A program made the translations under genes and the position numbers. Of a stretch of 64,000 nt of DNA, positions 1-11,063 are shown in pieces. Under the pieces are notes generated by a model, which worked only from the letters and a program-made list of their open reading frames with translations, ran no database searches and was not told the origin of the DNA. This DNA is from Pseudonocardia humida (GTDB lineage Bacteria > Actinomycetota > Actinomycetes > Mycobacteriales > Pseudonocardiaceae): positions 34,350-98,349 of the forward strand of contig NZ_JAGSOV010000033.1 in the NCBI RefSeq assembly GCF_023898865.1, read 5' to 3'. Numbering within the stretch: position 1 is the first letter of the stretch; every line of letters starts with the position of its first letter.

Positions 1-819
1 GCCGAACCCGGTCCTCCCGACCCCGGTCTGGTCGAGGAGCTCGCCGCCCGCGGCTACGACGCCGCCGTCCTGCTGACCTCGTTCTCCCAGTCGCCGTGGC
101 CCGCGGCCTACGTCTGCCAGCTGGCCGGCATCGGGATCCGGGCCGGGCTGAGCAAGGAGTTCGGCGGCGCCGGGCTGACCCACTGGGTGCCCTCGCCCGA
201 CGACGAGCTGCACCAGGTCGACCGCGCCCTGCACCTGCTGGAGCGGCTCGGCGTGCCGGGGCGGGGGACCGACCTGCACGCGCGGGTCGAGCCCGCGGCC
301 GCGCAGGACCTGCTCGACGCCTCCGGGATCGCAGGTCCCTACGCGGTGCTGCTGCCCGGCGCGTCCTGCCCGTCGCGGCGCTACCCGGCCGCGCGGTTCC
401 GGGAGGTCGTGCGGCTGCTGGGGCAGGAGGGGCTGCCGGTCGTGGTGTCCGGTCCGGCCGCCGAGGCCGAGCTGGTCGCCGAGGTGGCCGACGGGCTGCC
501 CGGGGCGGTGGCCGCGGCCGGCGGGCTGGACGTGCCGGGCCTGGCCGCGCTGCTGGCCGGGGCCGAGGTCGTGGTGGCCAACAACAGCGGCGGCACCCAC
601 CTCGCCGACGCCGTCGGCACGCCGGTGGTGGTGCTGTTCGCCGGCACCGAGCTGGCCGCGCAGTACCGCCCCCGCTCGGTGCCCGCCGCGGTGCTGGGCC
701 GCCCGACGGCGTGCACGCCGTGCCGGCAGTTCCGCTGCCCGTTCCACCTGGAGTGCCTCGACGTCCCGCCGGCCGAGGTGGCCGCCGCGGCGCTGCGGCT
801 GGTGCCGGCCCGCGCTTGA
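1..819 (+). CDS. Glycosyltransferase family 9 (heptosyltransferase-like), 5'-truncated by the window edge
   Basis: The open frame runs in from base 1 and ends at a TGA at 817-819, so only about 272 C-terminal residues are present. The C-terminal half has the GT-B layout of family 9 enzymes: a strand-turn 'YAVLLPGASCPSRRYP' opening the nucleotide-binding lobe, then 'VVVSGPAAEAE', then 'VVANNSGGTHLADAVGTPVVVLF', which matches the sugar-nucleotide loop (D/N-S/N-G-x-x-H) of heptosyltransferases. A Cys pair, 'CTPCRQFRCPFHLECL', near the end is typical of this branch. Such enzymes move a sugar from an activated nucleotide donor; in actinobacteria the acceptor is usually unknown. An internal ATG at base 187 is not the start, because homology-like sequence continues upstream. 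Partner genes lie outside the window. Confidence 0.82.
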   Translation, partial: AEPGPPDPGLVEELAARGYDAAVLLTSFSQSPWPAAYVCQLAGIGIRAGLSKEFGGAGLTHWVPSPDDELHQVDRALHLLERLGVPGRGTDLHARVEPAAAQDLLDASGIAGPYAVLLPGASCPSRRYPAARFREVVRLLGQEGLPVVVSGPAAEAELVAEVADGLPGAVAAAGGLDVPGLAALLAGAEVVVANNSGGTHLADAVGTPVVVLFAGTELAAQYRPRSVPAAVLGRPTACTPCRQFRCPFHLECLDVPPAEVAAAALRLVPARA

Positions 820-961
820 CCACGCTCCGGGTCGATCTCAGCGATCGCTCAGCATGCGGTGACGGCGCCGCAGTGGCTGCCCCTAGCGTGTCAAGGGCGC
901 CACCCGTCCTGGTGAGGACCCCGGTGGCGGTACTCGCACGTCCGACAGGCAGGTTGTCCCG

Positions 962-2278
962 ATGACCGTCATCGTCCGATCGTTCCGCCGGCACCCCCGG
1001 CGCTACACGGCCGTGCTGGTCGTGCTCGTGCTGGTGGTGGCGGCCACGATCTGGCTGGTCACCCGGTCGACCGCGGCCGCGGAGCCGCAGCTGGCCACCG
1101 CGCGCACGGGTCAGCTCGACCGCACCGTGGTCGTCACCGGGACCATCGAGCCGACCCAGCGCGCCGACCTCGACTTCCCGGCCGGTGGGGAGGTCGTCTC
1201 GGTCACCGCCGCGGTGGGCCAGCAGGTCGCCGCCGGGCAGGCGCTGGCCGCCGTCGACTCGGCCGCGCTGTCCGGCCAGGTCGCGCAGGCGCGTTCGGCG
1301 CTGGCCTCGGCCGAGGCGCGACTGGCCGCCGACCGCTCGGCCGACGCCTCCGCCGAGCAGATCGCCGCCGACCGCGCCGCCGTCGACTCCGCGCGGGCCC
1401 AGCTCGACGTCGCCCGGCGCAACGAGGCCAACGCCACCCTGACCGCGCCCTTCGCCGGCACGGTCGCCGCGGTCAACGTGACCCTCGGCGAGCAGGTGAC
1501 GGCGGGCGGGGGCGGCTCGTCGGCCGCGTCCGCCGCCGCGTCCGCCGCGTCCGCCGCGTCGGGGGGCCTCGGCGGCCAGGGCGGTGCGGGCGGTCCGGGC
1601 GGGGGCATCAGCGCGAGCGGTGGGGCGGCGGTGTCCTCCGGGTCGACCTCCGCCACCGCCGCCCCGGGCACGGCCCACGTGGTGGTCGTCAGCACCGGCT
1701 CCTACATCGTCGACGCCACCGTGGACGACACCCAGGTCGGCGAGCTGCGCCCGGGCCTGGCCGCGAACATCACCCCGAACGGCGCCGTCGAGGCCGTCCC
1801 CGGCACGGTCGAGTCCGTCGCGCTCGTGGCCACCTCCAGCTCCGGGGTGGCCGGCTACCCCGTCACGATCAGCGTCACCGGCAGCCCGCCCGGCCTGCAC
1901 ATCGGCTCGACGGCCCAGGTGGAGATCGTGACCGAGCGGATCACCGACGCCGTGCTGGTGCCCAGCGCCGCCGTGCGCGGCGGCGGCGGCGAGACCACCG
2001 TCGTCGTCCGCGAGGGCGACGAGGACGTCACCCGCCCGGTGACGCCCGGCGCGACGTCCGGCGGGCGCACGCAGATCCTGCGCGGTCTGGCCTCCGGCGA
2101 GCAGGTCGTGCTGCCCGAGACCGGCGAGGCGCCCCCGCAGTCCGGCTTCGGGTTCGGCAACCGGCCCGGCGGCGGTCAGGGCGGCGACCAGGGCGGGCAG
2201 GGCGGCGACCCCGGCGGCGGGGGCACGCCGCCCGCGCAGAGCCCCGCTCCGGACGGCGAGCCCGGGGGCGGTTCGTGA
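962..2278 (+). CDS. MacA/HlyD-type periplasmic adaptor subunit of an ABC efflux system
   Basis: 438 residues. One N-terminal membrane anchor (about residues 15-35) is followed by the first half of a lipoyl/barrel-sandwich domain ('GEVVSVTAAVGQQVAAGQ'), a helical hairpin rich in Ala/Arg/Asp (about 100-150), the returning half ('APFAGTVAAVNVTLGEQV'), a beta-barrel and a membrane-proximal domain. An Ala/Ser/Gly-rich low-complexity stretch (about 180-235) interrupts the lipoyl/barrel junction, and the C-terminus is a Gly/Pro-rich tail. The ATG at 962 fits the anchor. The stop overlaps the GTG of the ATPase gene (GTGA), so the two are translationally coupled. It probably links the MacB-like permease to the cell-envelope side of an exporter; the substrate is unknown. 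Confidence 0.85.
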   Translation: MTVIVRSFRRHPRRYTAVLVVLVLVVAATIWLVTRSTAAAEPQLATARTGQLDRTVVVTGTIEPTQRADLDFPAGGEVVSVTAAVGQQVAAGQALAAVDSAALSGQVAQARSALASAEARLAADRSADASAEQIAADRAAVDSARAQLDVARRNEANATLTAPFAGTVAAVNVTLGEQVTAGGGGSSAASAAASAASAASGGLGGQGGAGGPGGGISASGGAAVSSGSTSATAAPGTAHVVVVSTGSYIVDATVDDTQVGELRPGLAANITPNGAVEAVPGTVESVALVATSSSGVAGYPVTISVTGSPPGLHIGSTAQVEIVTERITDAVLVPSAAVRGGGGETTVVVREGDEDVTRPVTPGATSGGRTQILRGLASGEQVVLPETGEAPPQSGFGFGNRPGGGQGGDQGGQGGDPGGGGTPPAQSPAPDGEPGGGS

Positions 2279-3045
2279 GCAGCGATCCGACCGCGCCGAT
2301 CAGCACGACCCCGGCCGTCGGGGAGCCGCTCATCCAGCTCGAGGGCACCAGCAAGACCTACCGCAGCGGCGAGCTGCAGGTCACCGCGCTGCAGCCCACC
2401 ACGCTGCGCGTCGACGCCGGCGAGTTCCTGGCGATCATGGGACCGTCCGGCTCCGGCAAGTCGACGCTGATGAACGTGCTGGGCTGCCTCGACGTCGCCA
2501 GCTCGGGCACCTACCGGCTGGCAGGCTCGGACGTCGGGTCGCTGTCGGAGGAGGAGCTGGCCGAGATCCGCAACCGGCGGATCGGCTTCGTGTTCCAGCA
2601 GTTCAACCTGCTCGCCTCGATGCCGGCGTGGCGCAACGTGGAGCTGCCGCTGTGCTACGCCGGGGTGTCGCGGACCGAGCGCCGGGAGCGGGCGCTGGCC
2701 GCGCTGGAGCGGGTGGGCCTGGCCGATCGCAGCGACCACCGCCCCGGCGAGCTGTCCGGCGGCCAGCAGCAGCGGGTGGCCGTGGCCCGTGCGCTGGTCA
2801 CCGAACCCGCGCTGCTGCTGGCCGACGAGCCCACCGGCAACCTCGACTCGACCTCGACCGCCGACGTGCTGGGTCTGCTCGCCGAGCTGCACGACGCCGG
2901 GCGCACCATCGTGCTGATCACCCACGAGGACGACGTCGCCGCCGCGGCCGACCGCATCGTTCGGCTGCACGACGGCACCGTCGTCTCCGACCGGTCGAAC
3001 GCGCCCCGCGCGGGCCTGCACCGGGCCGGGAAGGTCCCGTCGTGA
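2275..3045 (+). CDS. MacB/LolD-type ABC transporter ATP-binding protein
   Basis: 256 residues. All ABC ATPase motifs are visible: Walker A 'GPSGSGKST' (about residue 58), Q-loop 'FVFQQFNLL', signature 'LSGGQQQRVAVARAL', Walker B 'ALLLADEPTG' and the switch His in 'VLITHEDD'. The sequence 'MGPSGSGKSTLMNVLGCLD' is characteristic of the MacB/LolD/FtsE class. The GTG start overlaps the preceding adaptor stop, and the 3' end overlaps the permease start by 4 bases, so adaptor, ATPase and permease form one coupled operon. The protein should energise export or extraction of an envelope substrate from the cytoplasmic face. An extended acidic N-terminus of about 20 residues is not part of the fold. Confidence 0.92.
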   Translation: MSSDPTAPISTTPAVGEPLIQLEGTSKTYRSGELQVTALQPTTLRVDAGEFLAIMGPSGSGKSTLMNVLGCLDVASSGTYRLAGSDVGSLSEEELAEIRNRRIGFVFQQFNLLASMPAWRNVELPLCYAGVSRTERRERALAALERVGLADRSDHRPGELSGGQQQRVAVARALVTEPALLLADEPTGNLDSTSTADVLGLLAELHDAGRTIVLITHEDDVAAAADRIVRLHDGTVVSDRSNAPRAGLHRAGKVPS

Positions 3046-4271
3046 ACTGGTGGGAGACCGTCCGCACCGGCTACGACGCCGTCCGGGCGCACCGGCTGCG
3101 CTCCGCGCTGACCATGCTCGGCATCCTGATCGGCATCGCCGCGGTGATGCTCACCGTGGGCCTGGGCCTGGGCGCCCAGGCCACCATCGGCGCGCAGATC
3201 AACTCCCTGGGTAGCAACCTGCTCGTCGTCACCCCGGGCAGCACGACCACCAACGGGGTGCGCGGCGGGCAGGGCAGCGCGGCCACCCTCACCATGGCCG
3301 ACGCCACCGCGCTGACCGACGAGCAGGTCGCGCCGGACGTGGCGGGCGTCGCCCCGACCGTGCAGCGCCCGGGCTCGCTCGCCGTCGCCGGCACCAACTG
3401 GACGACCAGCGTCGTCGGCACCACCGAGGACTGGTCGCAGGTGCGGGCCCGCACCGTCACCAACGGCCGGTTCCTCTCCGCGGACGACGTCAGCGGCAAG
3501 GCCGCGGTCGTCGTGCTCGGCTCGACGACGGCCGCCGAGCTGTTCGGCGAGGAGAACGCCGTCGGGCGCACCGTCACCGTGTCCGGGGTGCCGATGACCG
3601 TGGTCGGCATCCTCGACCCGGGCGGCAGCTCCCCGCTGGGCGACCAGGACGACCAGGCGGTCGTGCCGATCAGTGTGGCCGCCGAGCGGATCTTCGGCGG
3701 CACCGCCCGCGGCACCGTGCAGACGATCTTCGTGCAGGCGGAGAGCACCGAGGCGCTCTCGGCGGCGCACCAGGAGGTCAGCTCGCTGCTGCTGGCCATG
3801 CACCGGATCACCGACCCGACCGCCCCGGACTTCACCATCACCACCCAGCAGTCGATCCTCGACATCGCCAACTCGATCACCGGCGCGCTCACCGCGGTGC
3901 TCAGCGGCATCGCCGGGATCTCGCTGCTGGTCGGCGGGATCGGCGTCATGAACATCATGCTGGTCTCGGTGACCGAGCGGATCCGCGAGATCGGGCTGCG
4001 CAAGGCGCTCGGCGCCACGCCGAAGGTCATCCGCCGCCAGTTCCTGGTCGAGGCCGCGGTCCTCGGCCTGGCCGGCGGGATCGCCGGGGTGGTCGTCGGG
4101 GTCGCCGGGTCGGCCGCGCTGTCCAACGCCATCGGCCAGCCGATCGTCGTCTCACCGTCGGCCACGCTGATGGCGCTGGCGGTCTCGATCGGCATCGGCC
4201 TGCTGTTCGGGGTCTACCCGGCCAGCCGCGCCGCGCGGTTGGCCCCCATCGACGCGCTGCGCAGCGAGTGA
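3042..4271 (+). CDS. MacB-family ABC permease (FtsX/MacB_PCD)
   Basis: 409 residues from a GTG at 3042 that overlaps the ATPase stop. The N-terminus has the usual cytosolic amphipathic stretch and a first membrane helix ('LTMLGILIGIAAVMLTVGLG'). A large extracytoplasmic MacB_PCD domain (about 45-260) follows, with typical 'LGSNLLVVTPGS' and 'VVVLGSTTAAELFG' segments. Three C-terminal helices form the FtsX domain, including 'GGIGVMNIMLVSVTERIREIGLRKALGAT', which is almost diagnostic. With the adaptor and ATPase it makes a MacAB-like system; actinobacteria lack TolC, so the exit route beyond the membrane is unclear. A longer reading frame upstream of 3042 is a shadow of the ATPase gene. Confidence 0.92.
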   Translation: MNWWETVRTGYDAVRAHRLRSALTMLGILIGIAAVMLTVGLGLGAQATIGAQINSLGSNLLVVTPGSTTTNGVRGGQGSAATLTMADATALTDEQVAPDVAGVAPTVQRPGSLAVAGTNWTTSVVGTTEDWSQVRARTVTNGRFLSADDVSGKAAVVVLGSTTAAELFGEENAVGRTVTVSGVPMTVVGILDPGGSSPLGDQDDQAVVPISVAAERIFGGTARGTVQTIFVQAESTEALSAAHQEVSSLLLAMHRITDPTAPDFTITTQQSILDIANSITGALTAVLSGIAGISLLVGGIGVMNIMLVSVTERIREIGLRKALGATPKVIRRQFLVEAAVLGLAGGIAGVVVGVAGSAALSNAIGQPIVVSPSATLMALAVSIGIGLLFGVYPASRAARLAPIDALRSE

Positions 4272-4317
4272 GTGGAGACAGGCCCGTGAGAGCGCCAGAG
4301 AACGCAGGGAGTCGGAC

Positions 4318-6735
<2,418 letters not shown>

Positions 6736-6737
6736 CG

Positions 6738-6769
6738 GTCGCGGCCCGGCTCAGTAGCCGGGCCGCGAC
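6738..6769. terminator. Perfect 13-bp hairpin between convergent genes
   Basis: GTCGCGGCCCGGC is followed by a six-base loop and its exact complement. It lies 3 bases after the stop of the enlarged adaptor. The loop contains the stop codon of the convergent aldolase gene, so the second arm is inside that gene's last codons. There is no T-tract, as is common for actinobacterial terminators. It probably acts in both directions. Confidence 0.75.
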
Positions 6770-7590
6770 GACGGGTCGCCGTCCCGCCCGGCGCTGGTCG
6801 CCGGGTCGAGCGCGGCCCACCGCCGGGAGATCGCCCCGCCCAGCAGGGCGAGGTCCTGCCCGACGGTGAGCAGCCGCACCCCGCGCCCCGCCCAGTGCGC
6901 GCCCATCTCCGCGTCCGAGCAGTGCAGGCCGACGACGACCCCGGCGTCCCGGCAGGTCGTGACGATCCCCTCGATGAGGTCGTCGACGGCGGGGGAGTCG
7001 CGGTAGGTCGCGCGGTCGAACCCGCAGCCGAGCGCCAGGTCGTTGGGTCCGATGTAGACGCCGTCGACGCCGGGCACGCGGACGATCTCGGCGAGCGCGT
7101 CGACCGCGGCCCGCGTCTCCACCATGACCAGGCACAGCACCGCCGCGTCCTGCTCGCCCGGGGCGGGCGCCCCGTCGTCGCGCACACCGGCCCACATCGG
7201 CCCCCAGCTGCGCGCCCCGGCCGGCGGGTACCGGCAGGCCGCGGCGGCGGCCGCCGCCTCGACGGCGCTGTTGACCATCGGCACGATCACCCCGAAGGCG
7301 CCGACGTCGAGCGCCCGCATGATCGACGCCGGGTCGTTCCACGGCACCCTGACCAGTGGGGCCCGGTCGGCGGCCCGCATGGCCTGCAGCATCCCCGGCA
7401 GGTCGGCGTAGGTGGCGTGGCCGTGCTGCAGGTCGACGCAGACGTAGTCGAAGGGGCTGGCCGCCATCAGCTCGGCGACCGCCGCGTCGCGCGTGGAGCT
7501 CCACACCCCGAACGCGGCCCGGTCCTGCTCCCACAGCCGGACGAGGTGGGCCTTGCTGCGGGCGATGACGCCGTCGGTGCTACTGGTCAC
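6751..7590 (-). CDS. HpcH/HpaI-family aldolase (2-oxo acid aldolase / citrate lyase-like)
   Basis: 279 residues from a GTG. It follows the TIM-barrel pattern of HpaI/GarL-type class II aldolases: 'FDYVCVDLQHGHATYAD' with the conserved Asp and His, 'PLVRVPWNDPASIMRALDVGAFGVIVPMVNS', a metal-ligand Glu in 'CLVMVETRAAVD', and the second metal-ligand Asp in 'GVDGVYIGPNDLALG'. Such enzymes cleave or form 4-hydroxy-2-oxo acids. A TAATGT box (7600-7605 on the forward strand as ACATTA) lies 9 bases before the GTG, suggesting a leaderless or nearly leaderless message. It diverges from an XRE-cupin regulator, which probably controls it. Confidence 0.86.
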   Translation of the reverse strand: MTSSTDGVIARSKAHLVRLWEQDRAAFGVWSSTRDAAVAELMAASPFDYVCVDLQHGHATYADLPGMLQAMRAADRAPLVRVPWNDPASIMRALDVGAFGVIVPMVNSAVEAAAAAAACRYPPAGARSWGPMWAGVRDDGAPAPGEQDAAVLCLVMVETRAAVDALAEIVRVPGVDGVYIGPNDLALGCGFDRATYRDSPAVDDLIEGIVTTCRDAGVVVGLHCSDAEMGAHWAGRGVRLLTVGQDLALLGGAISRRWAALDPATSAGRDGDPSSRPGY

Positions 7591-7716
7591 GACTTCCGGA
7601 CATTACGCCGCGGCGAGCTCACCCACCGGGTGATCGAGGCCGACCGGCCGGTGCGTCCCCGAGCGTCGGGTGCGCGCGGATGGGACGGTGGGGTCCGGCG
7701 ACCGGGAGGAGCGTGC

Positions 7717-8337
7717 GTGGCGGTGTCGGGCGCGGCAGGCGGCACGACCGACGGCGAGCCCGAGCTGCGCCGCCGCCTGGGGGCGGTGATCCGCCGCAGG
7801 CGCAAGGCGATGGGCCTCACGCTGGTGCAGCTGGCCGGGCGGGCCGAGCTCTCGCACCCGTTCCTCAGCCAGCTCGAACGCGGCCTGGTGCGCCCGAGCA
7901 TGTCCTCGCTGCACCGGATCGCCCAGGCGCTGGGCACCAGCCAGCCCGCGCTGATGTCGCAGACCCTCGACCCCGGCGACACCCGCGTCGGGCTGGTCCC
8001 GGCCGGTGAGGGCATGCCCGTGGACAACCCGGGCGGCTCGGCGCGCTCGCTGGTCGCCGGCACCCGGGGGCTGTACCCGATGCTGTTCGAGGGCGCGCCG
8101 CAGGAGTTCGGGCCGGCCTACGCCCACGACGGCGACGAGTTCATCCACGTGCTGTCGGGCACGATCGAGGTCGAGATCGTCGGCGAGGGCCTGCACACCG
8201 TCCGGACGGGCGACACCCTCTACTACCCGGGCACGCTGGCCCACCGCTGGCGCGGGCTCGGCGACGAGCACGTGCGGGCGCTGTTCGTCCAGCAGGGCCG
8301 CCCCGGCCCCACCCACGACCCGCGACGGCCGGGCTGA
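7717..8337 (+). CDS. XRE-family regulator with C-terminal cupin domain
   Basis: 206 residues. The GTG at 7717 is chosen because GGAGGA ends 6 bases upstream; longer upstream frames are shadows. The N-terminal helix-turn-helix (about residues 22-76) reads 'RKAMGLTLVQLAGRAELSHPFLSQLERGLVRPSMSSLHRIAQALG', a textbook XRE domain. The C-terminal half is a double-stranded beta-helix with cupin motifs ('HDGDEFIHVLSGTIEVEI' and 'LYYPGTLAHRW'), which normally binds a small effector. It sits between an HpcH/HpaI aldolase (divergent) and a class II aldolase (convergent), so one or both are likely targets. Small palindromes in the upstream gap (7620-7632 and 7643-7652) are possible operators. Confidence 0.9.
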   Translation: MAVSGAAGGTTDGEPELRRRLGAVIRRRRKAMGLTLVQLAGRAELSHPFLSQLERGLVRPSMSSLHRIAQALGTSQPALMSQTLDPGDTRVGLVPAGEGMPVDNPGGSARSLVAGTRGLYPMLFEGAPQEFGPAYAHDGDEFIHVLSGTIEVEIVGEGLHTVRTGDTLYYPGTLAHRWRGLGDEHVRALFVQQGRPGPTHDPRRPG

Positions 8338-9183
8338 TCAGTCGAACAGGTCGGGGTCGCTGCGCACGATCTCGTCCCACAGCGGCTGGAACGCGAACCA
8401 GCCCGCGTAGGCCCCGCCGATCTGGTCGCGGGTGAACCGGGCGTTCTCCGGGTCGATGATCGTCGGGGTGCCCGCCGCCTCGGCCAGCAGCTGGGCCTGG
8501 CAGTTGCGCTCGGTGCTGACGAACCACCACGCCGCCTCGGCCACCGTCTGCCCGACGGTGAAGATGCCGTGGTTCTGGTGGAAGCACATGCTGTGCGGGC
8601 CCAGGCCCTCGGCGAGCAGCCGGGCCGACTCCTCGTCGACGACGACCGCGCCGCGGCCCTCGGTGACGACGACGTGGTTCTCGTAGAGGGCGCAGGCGTC
8701 CTGGGTGATCGGGTCGAGCACCCGGCCCAGCGACGACCACGCCTTGCCGTGCGTGGAATGCGCGTGGCAGGCCGCGACGACGTCCGGGCGGGCGGCGTGC
8801 ACGGCCGCGTGGATGACGAACCCGGCCCGGTTGACCGGCTTGTTCCCGTGCCGCACGGTGCCCTCGTGGTCGACCAGGATCAGGTCGCTGACCCGGATGT
8901 GGCGGAAGGACATGCCGAACGGGTTGACCCAGAACATGTCCGGGTGCTCGGGGTCGCGCACGGTGATGTGCCCGGCCACGCCCTCGCCGAAGCCGAAGCG
9001 GCCGAACAGCCGCAGCGCCCCGGCCAGCTGCTCCTTGCGGTACCGGCGCTCCTCCTCGACGGTGGCGAAGACCGGCGGCTCGGGCAGCGACAGTCCCTCC
9101 TGGGTCGGCACGTAGGCCGACATGGAGGCGGAGGCGGCAGGGGCGGTGGAGGCGGTGGACGGGGACGTCGTCGGCGCGGCCAT
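8338..9183 (-). CDS. Class II aldolase/adducin-family protein
   Basis: 281 residues from the ATG at 9183; an alternative ATG at 9123 would remove a Thr/Ala/Ser-rich leader. The body matches zinc-dependent class II aldolases/adducins: 'GVAGHITVRDPEHPDMFWVNPFGMSF', then metal-ligand histidines in 'VVAACHAHSTHGKAWS' and 'HSMCFHQNHGIFTVGQTVAEAAWWF'. The family includes fuculose-phosphate and ribulose-phosphate epimerase/aldolase-like enzymes as well as decarboxylases, so the substrate is open. Its stop directly abuts that of the XRE-cupin gene. The gene is read away from the acyl-CoA ligase, whose promoter begins about 50 bases upstream of this start. Confidence 0.88.
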   Translation of the reverse strand: MAAPTTSPSTASTAPAASASMSAYVPTQEGLSLPEPPVFATVEEERRYRKEQLAGALRLFGRFGFGEGVAGHITVRDPEHPDMFWVNPFGMSFRHIRVSDLILVDHEGTVRHGNKPVNRAGFVIHAAVHAARPDVVAACHAHSTHGKAWSSLGRVLDPITQDACALYENHVVVTEGRGAVVVDEESARLLAEGLGPHSMCFHQNHGIFTVGQTVAEAAWWFVSTERNCQAQLLAEAAGTPTIIDPENARFTRDQIGGAYAGWFAFQPLWDEIVRSDPDLFD

Positions 9184-9233
9184 CCCCCGACGGTGCGCCC
9201 GCCGCGGTGCCGGGTCAAGGGCCACGGTGGTCG

Positions 9234-9279
9234 TTGACAGCGGCCCGGCGGCGCTCCTAGCGTCTGAACGATCGTTCAG
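9234..9279 (+). promoter_or_regulatory. Promoter with perfect 16-bp TetR-type operator for the acyl-CoA ligase
   Basis: TTGACA at 9234-9239 and TAGCGT at 9258-9263 are spaced by 18 bases, a good housekeeping promoter. Directly after the -10 box lies CTGAACGATCGTTCAG (9264-9279), a perfect palindrome of the kind bound by TetR/AcrR repressors. A repressor there would cover the transcription start. The neighbouring TetR gene (11064-11753) does not show this sequence in its own upstream region, so the cognate repressor may lie elsewhere. Confidence 0.72.
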
Positions 9280-9316
9280 CCGACACCGCTCGTCCCGTCC
9301 GATGAAGGGCTGGAAC

Positions 9317-11059
9317 ATGGTCAGCGCCGACCCCGCCACCGCGCGCACCAGCGCGGACAGCACCGAGAAAGCACTGCTCACCGCCCGCCTCACCGCGCCC
9401 GGCGGCCCGTTCGCGCTGGCCGAGGAGGAGGTCAGGGGCATCCCGATGCGGGTGTACGCCGAGGGCCCGCAGACCCTGCGCGACGTCGTGCTCTCCACCG
9501 CCGGGTACGGCCAGCGCACCTTCCTGGTCTACGAGGACCGGCGGTGGACCTTCGCCGAGCACCTGCGCCTGGTGCTCGGCCTGGCCCGGTGCCTGCGCGA
9601 GGAGTACGGCCTGGCCAAGGGCGAGCGGGTCGCGGTCAGCATGCGCAACTACCCCGAGTGGTCGCCGGTCCTGTTCGCCGCCGCGGTCGCCGGGCTGGTC
9701 GTGGTGCCGCTGAACGCCTGGTGGACCGCGCCCGAGCTGCGCTACGCGCTCGACGACTCCGGGGCGAAGCTGCTGGTCGCCGACGCCGAGCGCATCGCGG
9801 TGCTGGCCGGGCAGCGCGCGGAGCTGGGCATCCCGATGATCGAGGTGCGCGGCGGCGACCCGGCGCCGGGCGTGCGGTCCTGGGACGACGTGCTGGCCGG
9901 GCTCGACCCGGACGCCACTGCGCCCGAGGTCGACATCCACCCGGACGACGACGCCACGATCCTCTACACCTCCGGCACCACCGGCCGGCCCAAGGGCGCG
10001 GTGGGCAGCCACCGCAACCACTGCACCAACCTGATGAACACCCTGCTCGGCGGGTTCGTCTCGGCCACGATCGCCAACGGCGGCGTGCCGCCCACCCCCG
10101 ACCCGGACGCCCCGCAGCCCGGCGCGCTGAACACGTTCCCGCTGTTCCACATCGCCGGGCTGACCGGGCTGCTGTACACGCTGGCCGCCGGGGCGAAGCA
10201 CGCCTCGCAGTACCGGTGGGACGCCGAGCAGGCCATCGAGCTGGTCGCCCGCGAGCAGCTGACCGGGGTGTCCGGGGTGCCGACCGTGGTGCGCCAGCTC
10301 GTCGAAGCGGCCACCGGCGACCCGTCGCGCATCGCCTCGCTGGCCGGGCTCAGCATGGGCGGCACGCCCGTGCCGCCCGACCTGATCGGCCACATCGACT
10401 CCGGGTTCGCCTCGCTGGTCGCCCCGGCCAACGGCTACGGCCTCACCGAGACGACCTCGGCGGTGGTGTCCAACAGCGGCGCCGACTACGTCGCCCGTCC
10501 GGACAGCGTGGGCCGCTGCGTGCCCGGCGCCGACGTGCGGGTGGTCGACCCGGCCACCGGTGACGACGTCGCCGACGGCGCGGTGGGCGAGCTGTGGTTC
10601 CGCGGCCCCAACGTCGTGCGCGGCTACTGGAACGACCCGGAGGCCACCGCGGCCGCCTTCACCGACGGCTGGTTCCACACCGGCGACCTCGGCGCCGTGC
10701 GCGACGGCTGGGTGTACGTGGTCGACCGGCTCAAGGACGTGGTGATCCGCGGCGGGGAGAACATCTACTGCGCCGAGGTCGAGGCCGCGCTGTTCGAGCA
10801 CCCGGCCGTCGGCGACGTGGCGATCGTCGGGGTGCCGCACGAGTCGCTGGGCGAGGAGGCGGTGGCGGTGGTGCAGCTGCGCCCCGGGGCCGTCGCCTCG
10901 ACCGCCGACCTGCAGGCGCACGTGCGCGAGCGGCTGGCCGCGTTCAAGGTGCCGGCGTACGTGGTGTTCCGCGACGGGCCGCTGCCGCGCACGCCCAGCG
11001 GCAAGGTGCTCAAGCGCGACCTGCGCGGCGACGTGGCCGCCGAGCTGAGGACCCGCTGA
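9317..11059 (+). CDS. AMP-dependent acyl-CoA synthetase/ligase
   Basis: 580 residues from an ATG at 9317 with GAAGGG 7 bases upstream; an in-frame ATG at 9302 is a weaker alternative. Adenylate-forming motifs are present in order: A3 'ILYTSGTTGRPKGAV', A5 'NGYGLTETT', A7 'GWFHTGDLGAV', A8 'VDRLKDVVIRGGENIYCAEVE' and the A10 Lys in 'RTPSGKVLKRDL'. The enzyme activates a carboxylic acid (fatty, aromatic or branched) to its CoA thioester. It is controlled by the adjacent operator-bearing promoter and is convergent with a TetR gene. The nearby MFS transporter could import the substrate. The residues seen do not fix the substrate. Confidence 0.9.
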   Translation: MVSADPATARTSADSTEKALLTARLTAPGGPFALAEEEVRGIPMRVYAEGPQTLRDVVLSTAGYGQRTFLVYEDRRWTFAEHLRLVLGLARCLREEYGLAKGERVAVSMRNYPEWSPVLFAAAVAGLVVVPLNAWWTAPELRYALDDSGAKLLVADAERIAVLAGQRAELGIPMIEVRGGDPAPGVRSWDDVLAGLDPDATAPEVDIHPDDDATILYTSGTTGRPKGAVGSHRNHCTNLMNTLLGGFVSATIANGGVPPTPDPDAPQPGALNTFPLFHIAGLTGLLYTLAAGAKHASQYRWDAEQAIELVAREQLTGVSGVPTVVRQLVEAATGDPSRIASLAGLSMGGTPVPPDLIGHIDSGFASLVAPANGYGLTETTSAVVSNSGADYVARPDSVGRCVPGADVRVVDPATGDDVADGAVGELWFRGPNVVRGYWNDPEATAAAFTDGWFHTGDLGAVRDGWVYVVDRLKDVVIRGGENIYCAEVEAALFEHPAVGDVAIVGVPHESLGEEAVAVVQLRPGAVASTADLQAHVRERLAAFKVPAYVVFRDGPLPRTPSGKVLKRDLRGDVAAELRTR

Positions 11060-11063
11060 GCCC

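Noticed and set aside
884..889. TAGCGT box upstream of the efflux operon as a promoter
   Set aside because: It lies 73 bases before the start without a good -35 hexamer at the usual distance, so support is too weak to list as a feature.
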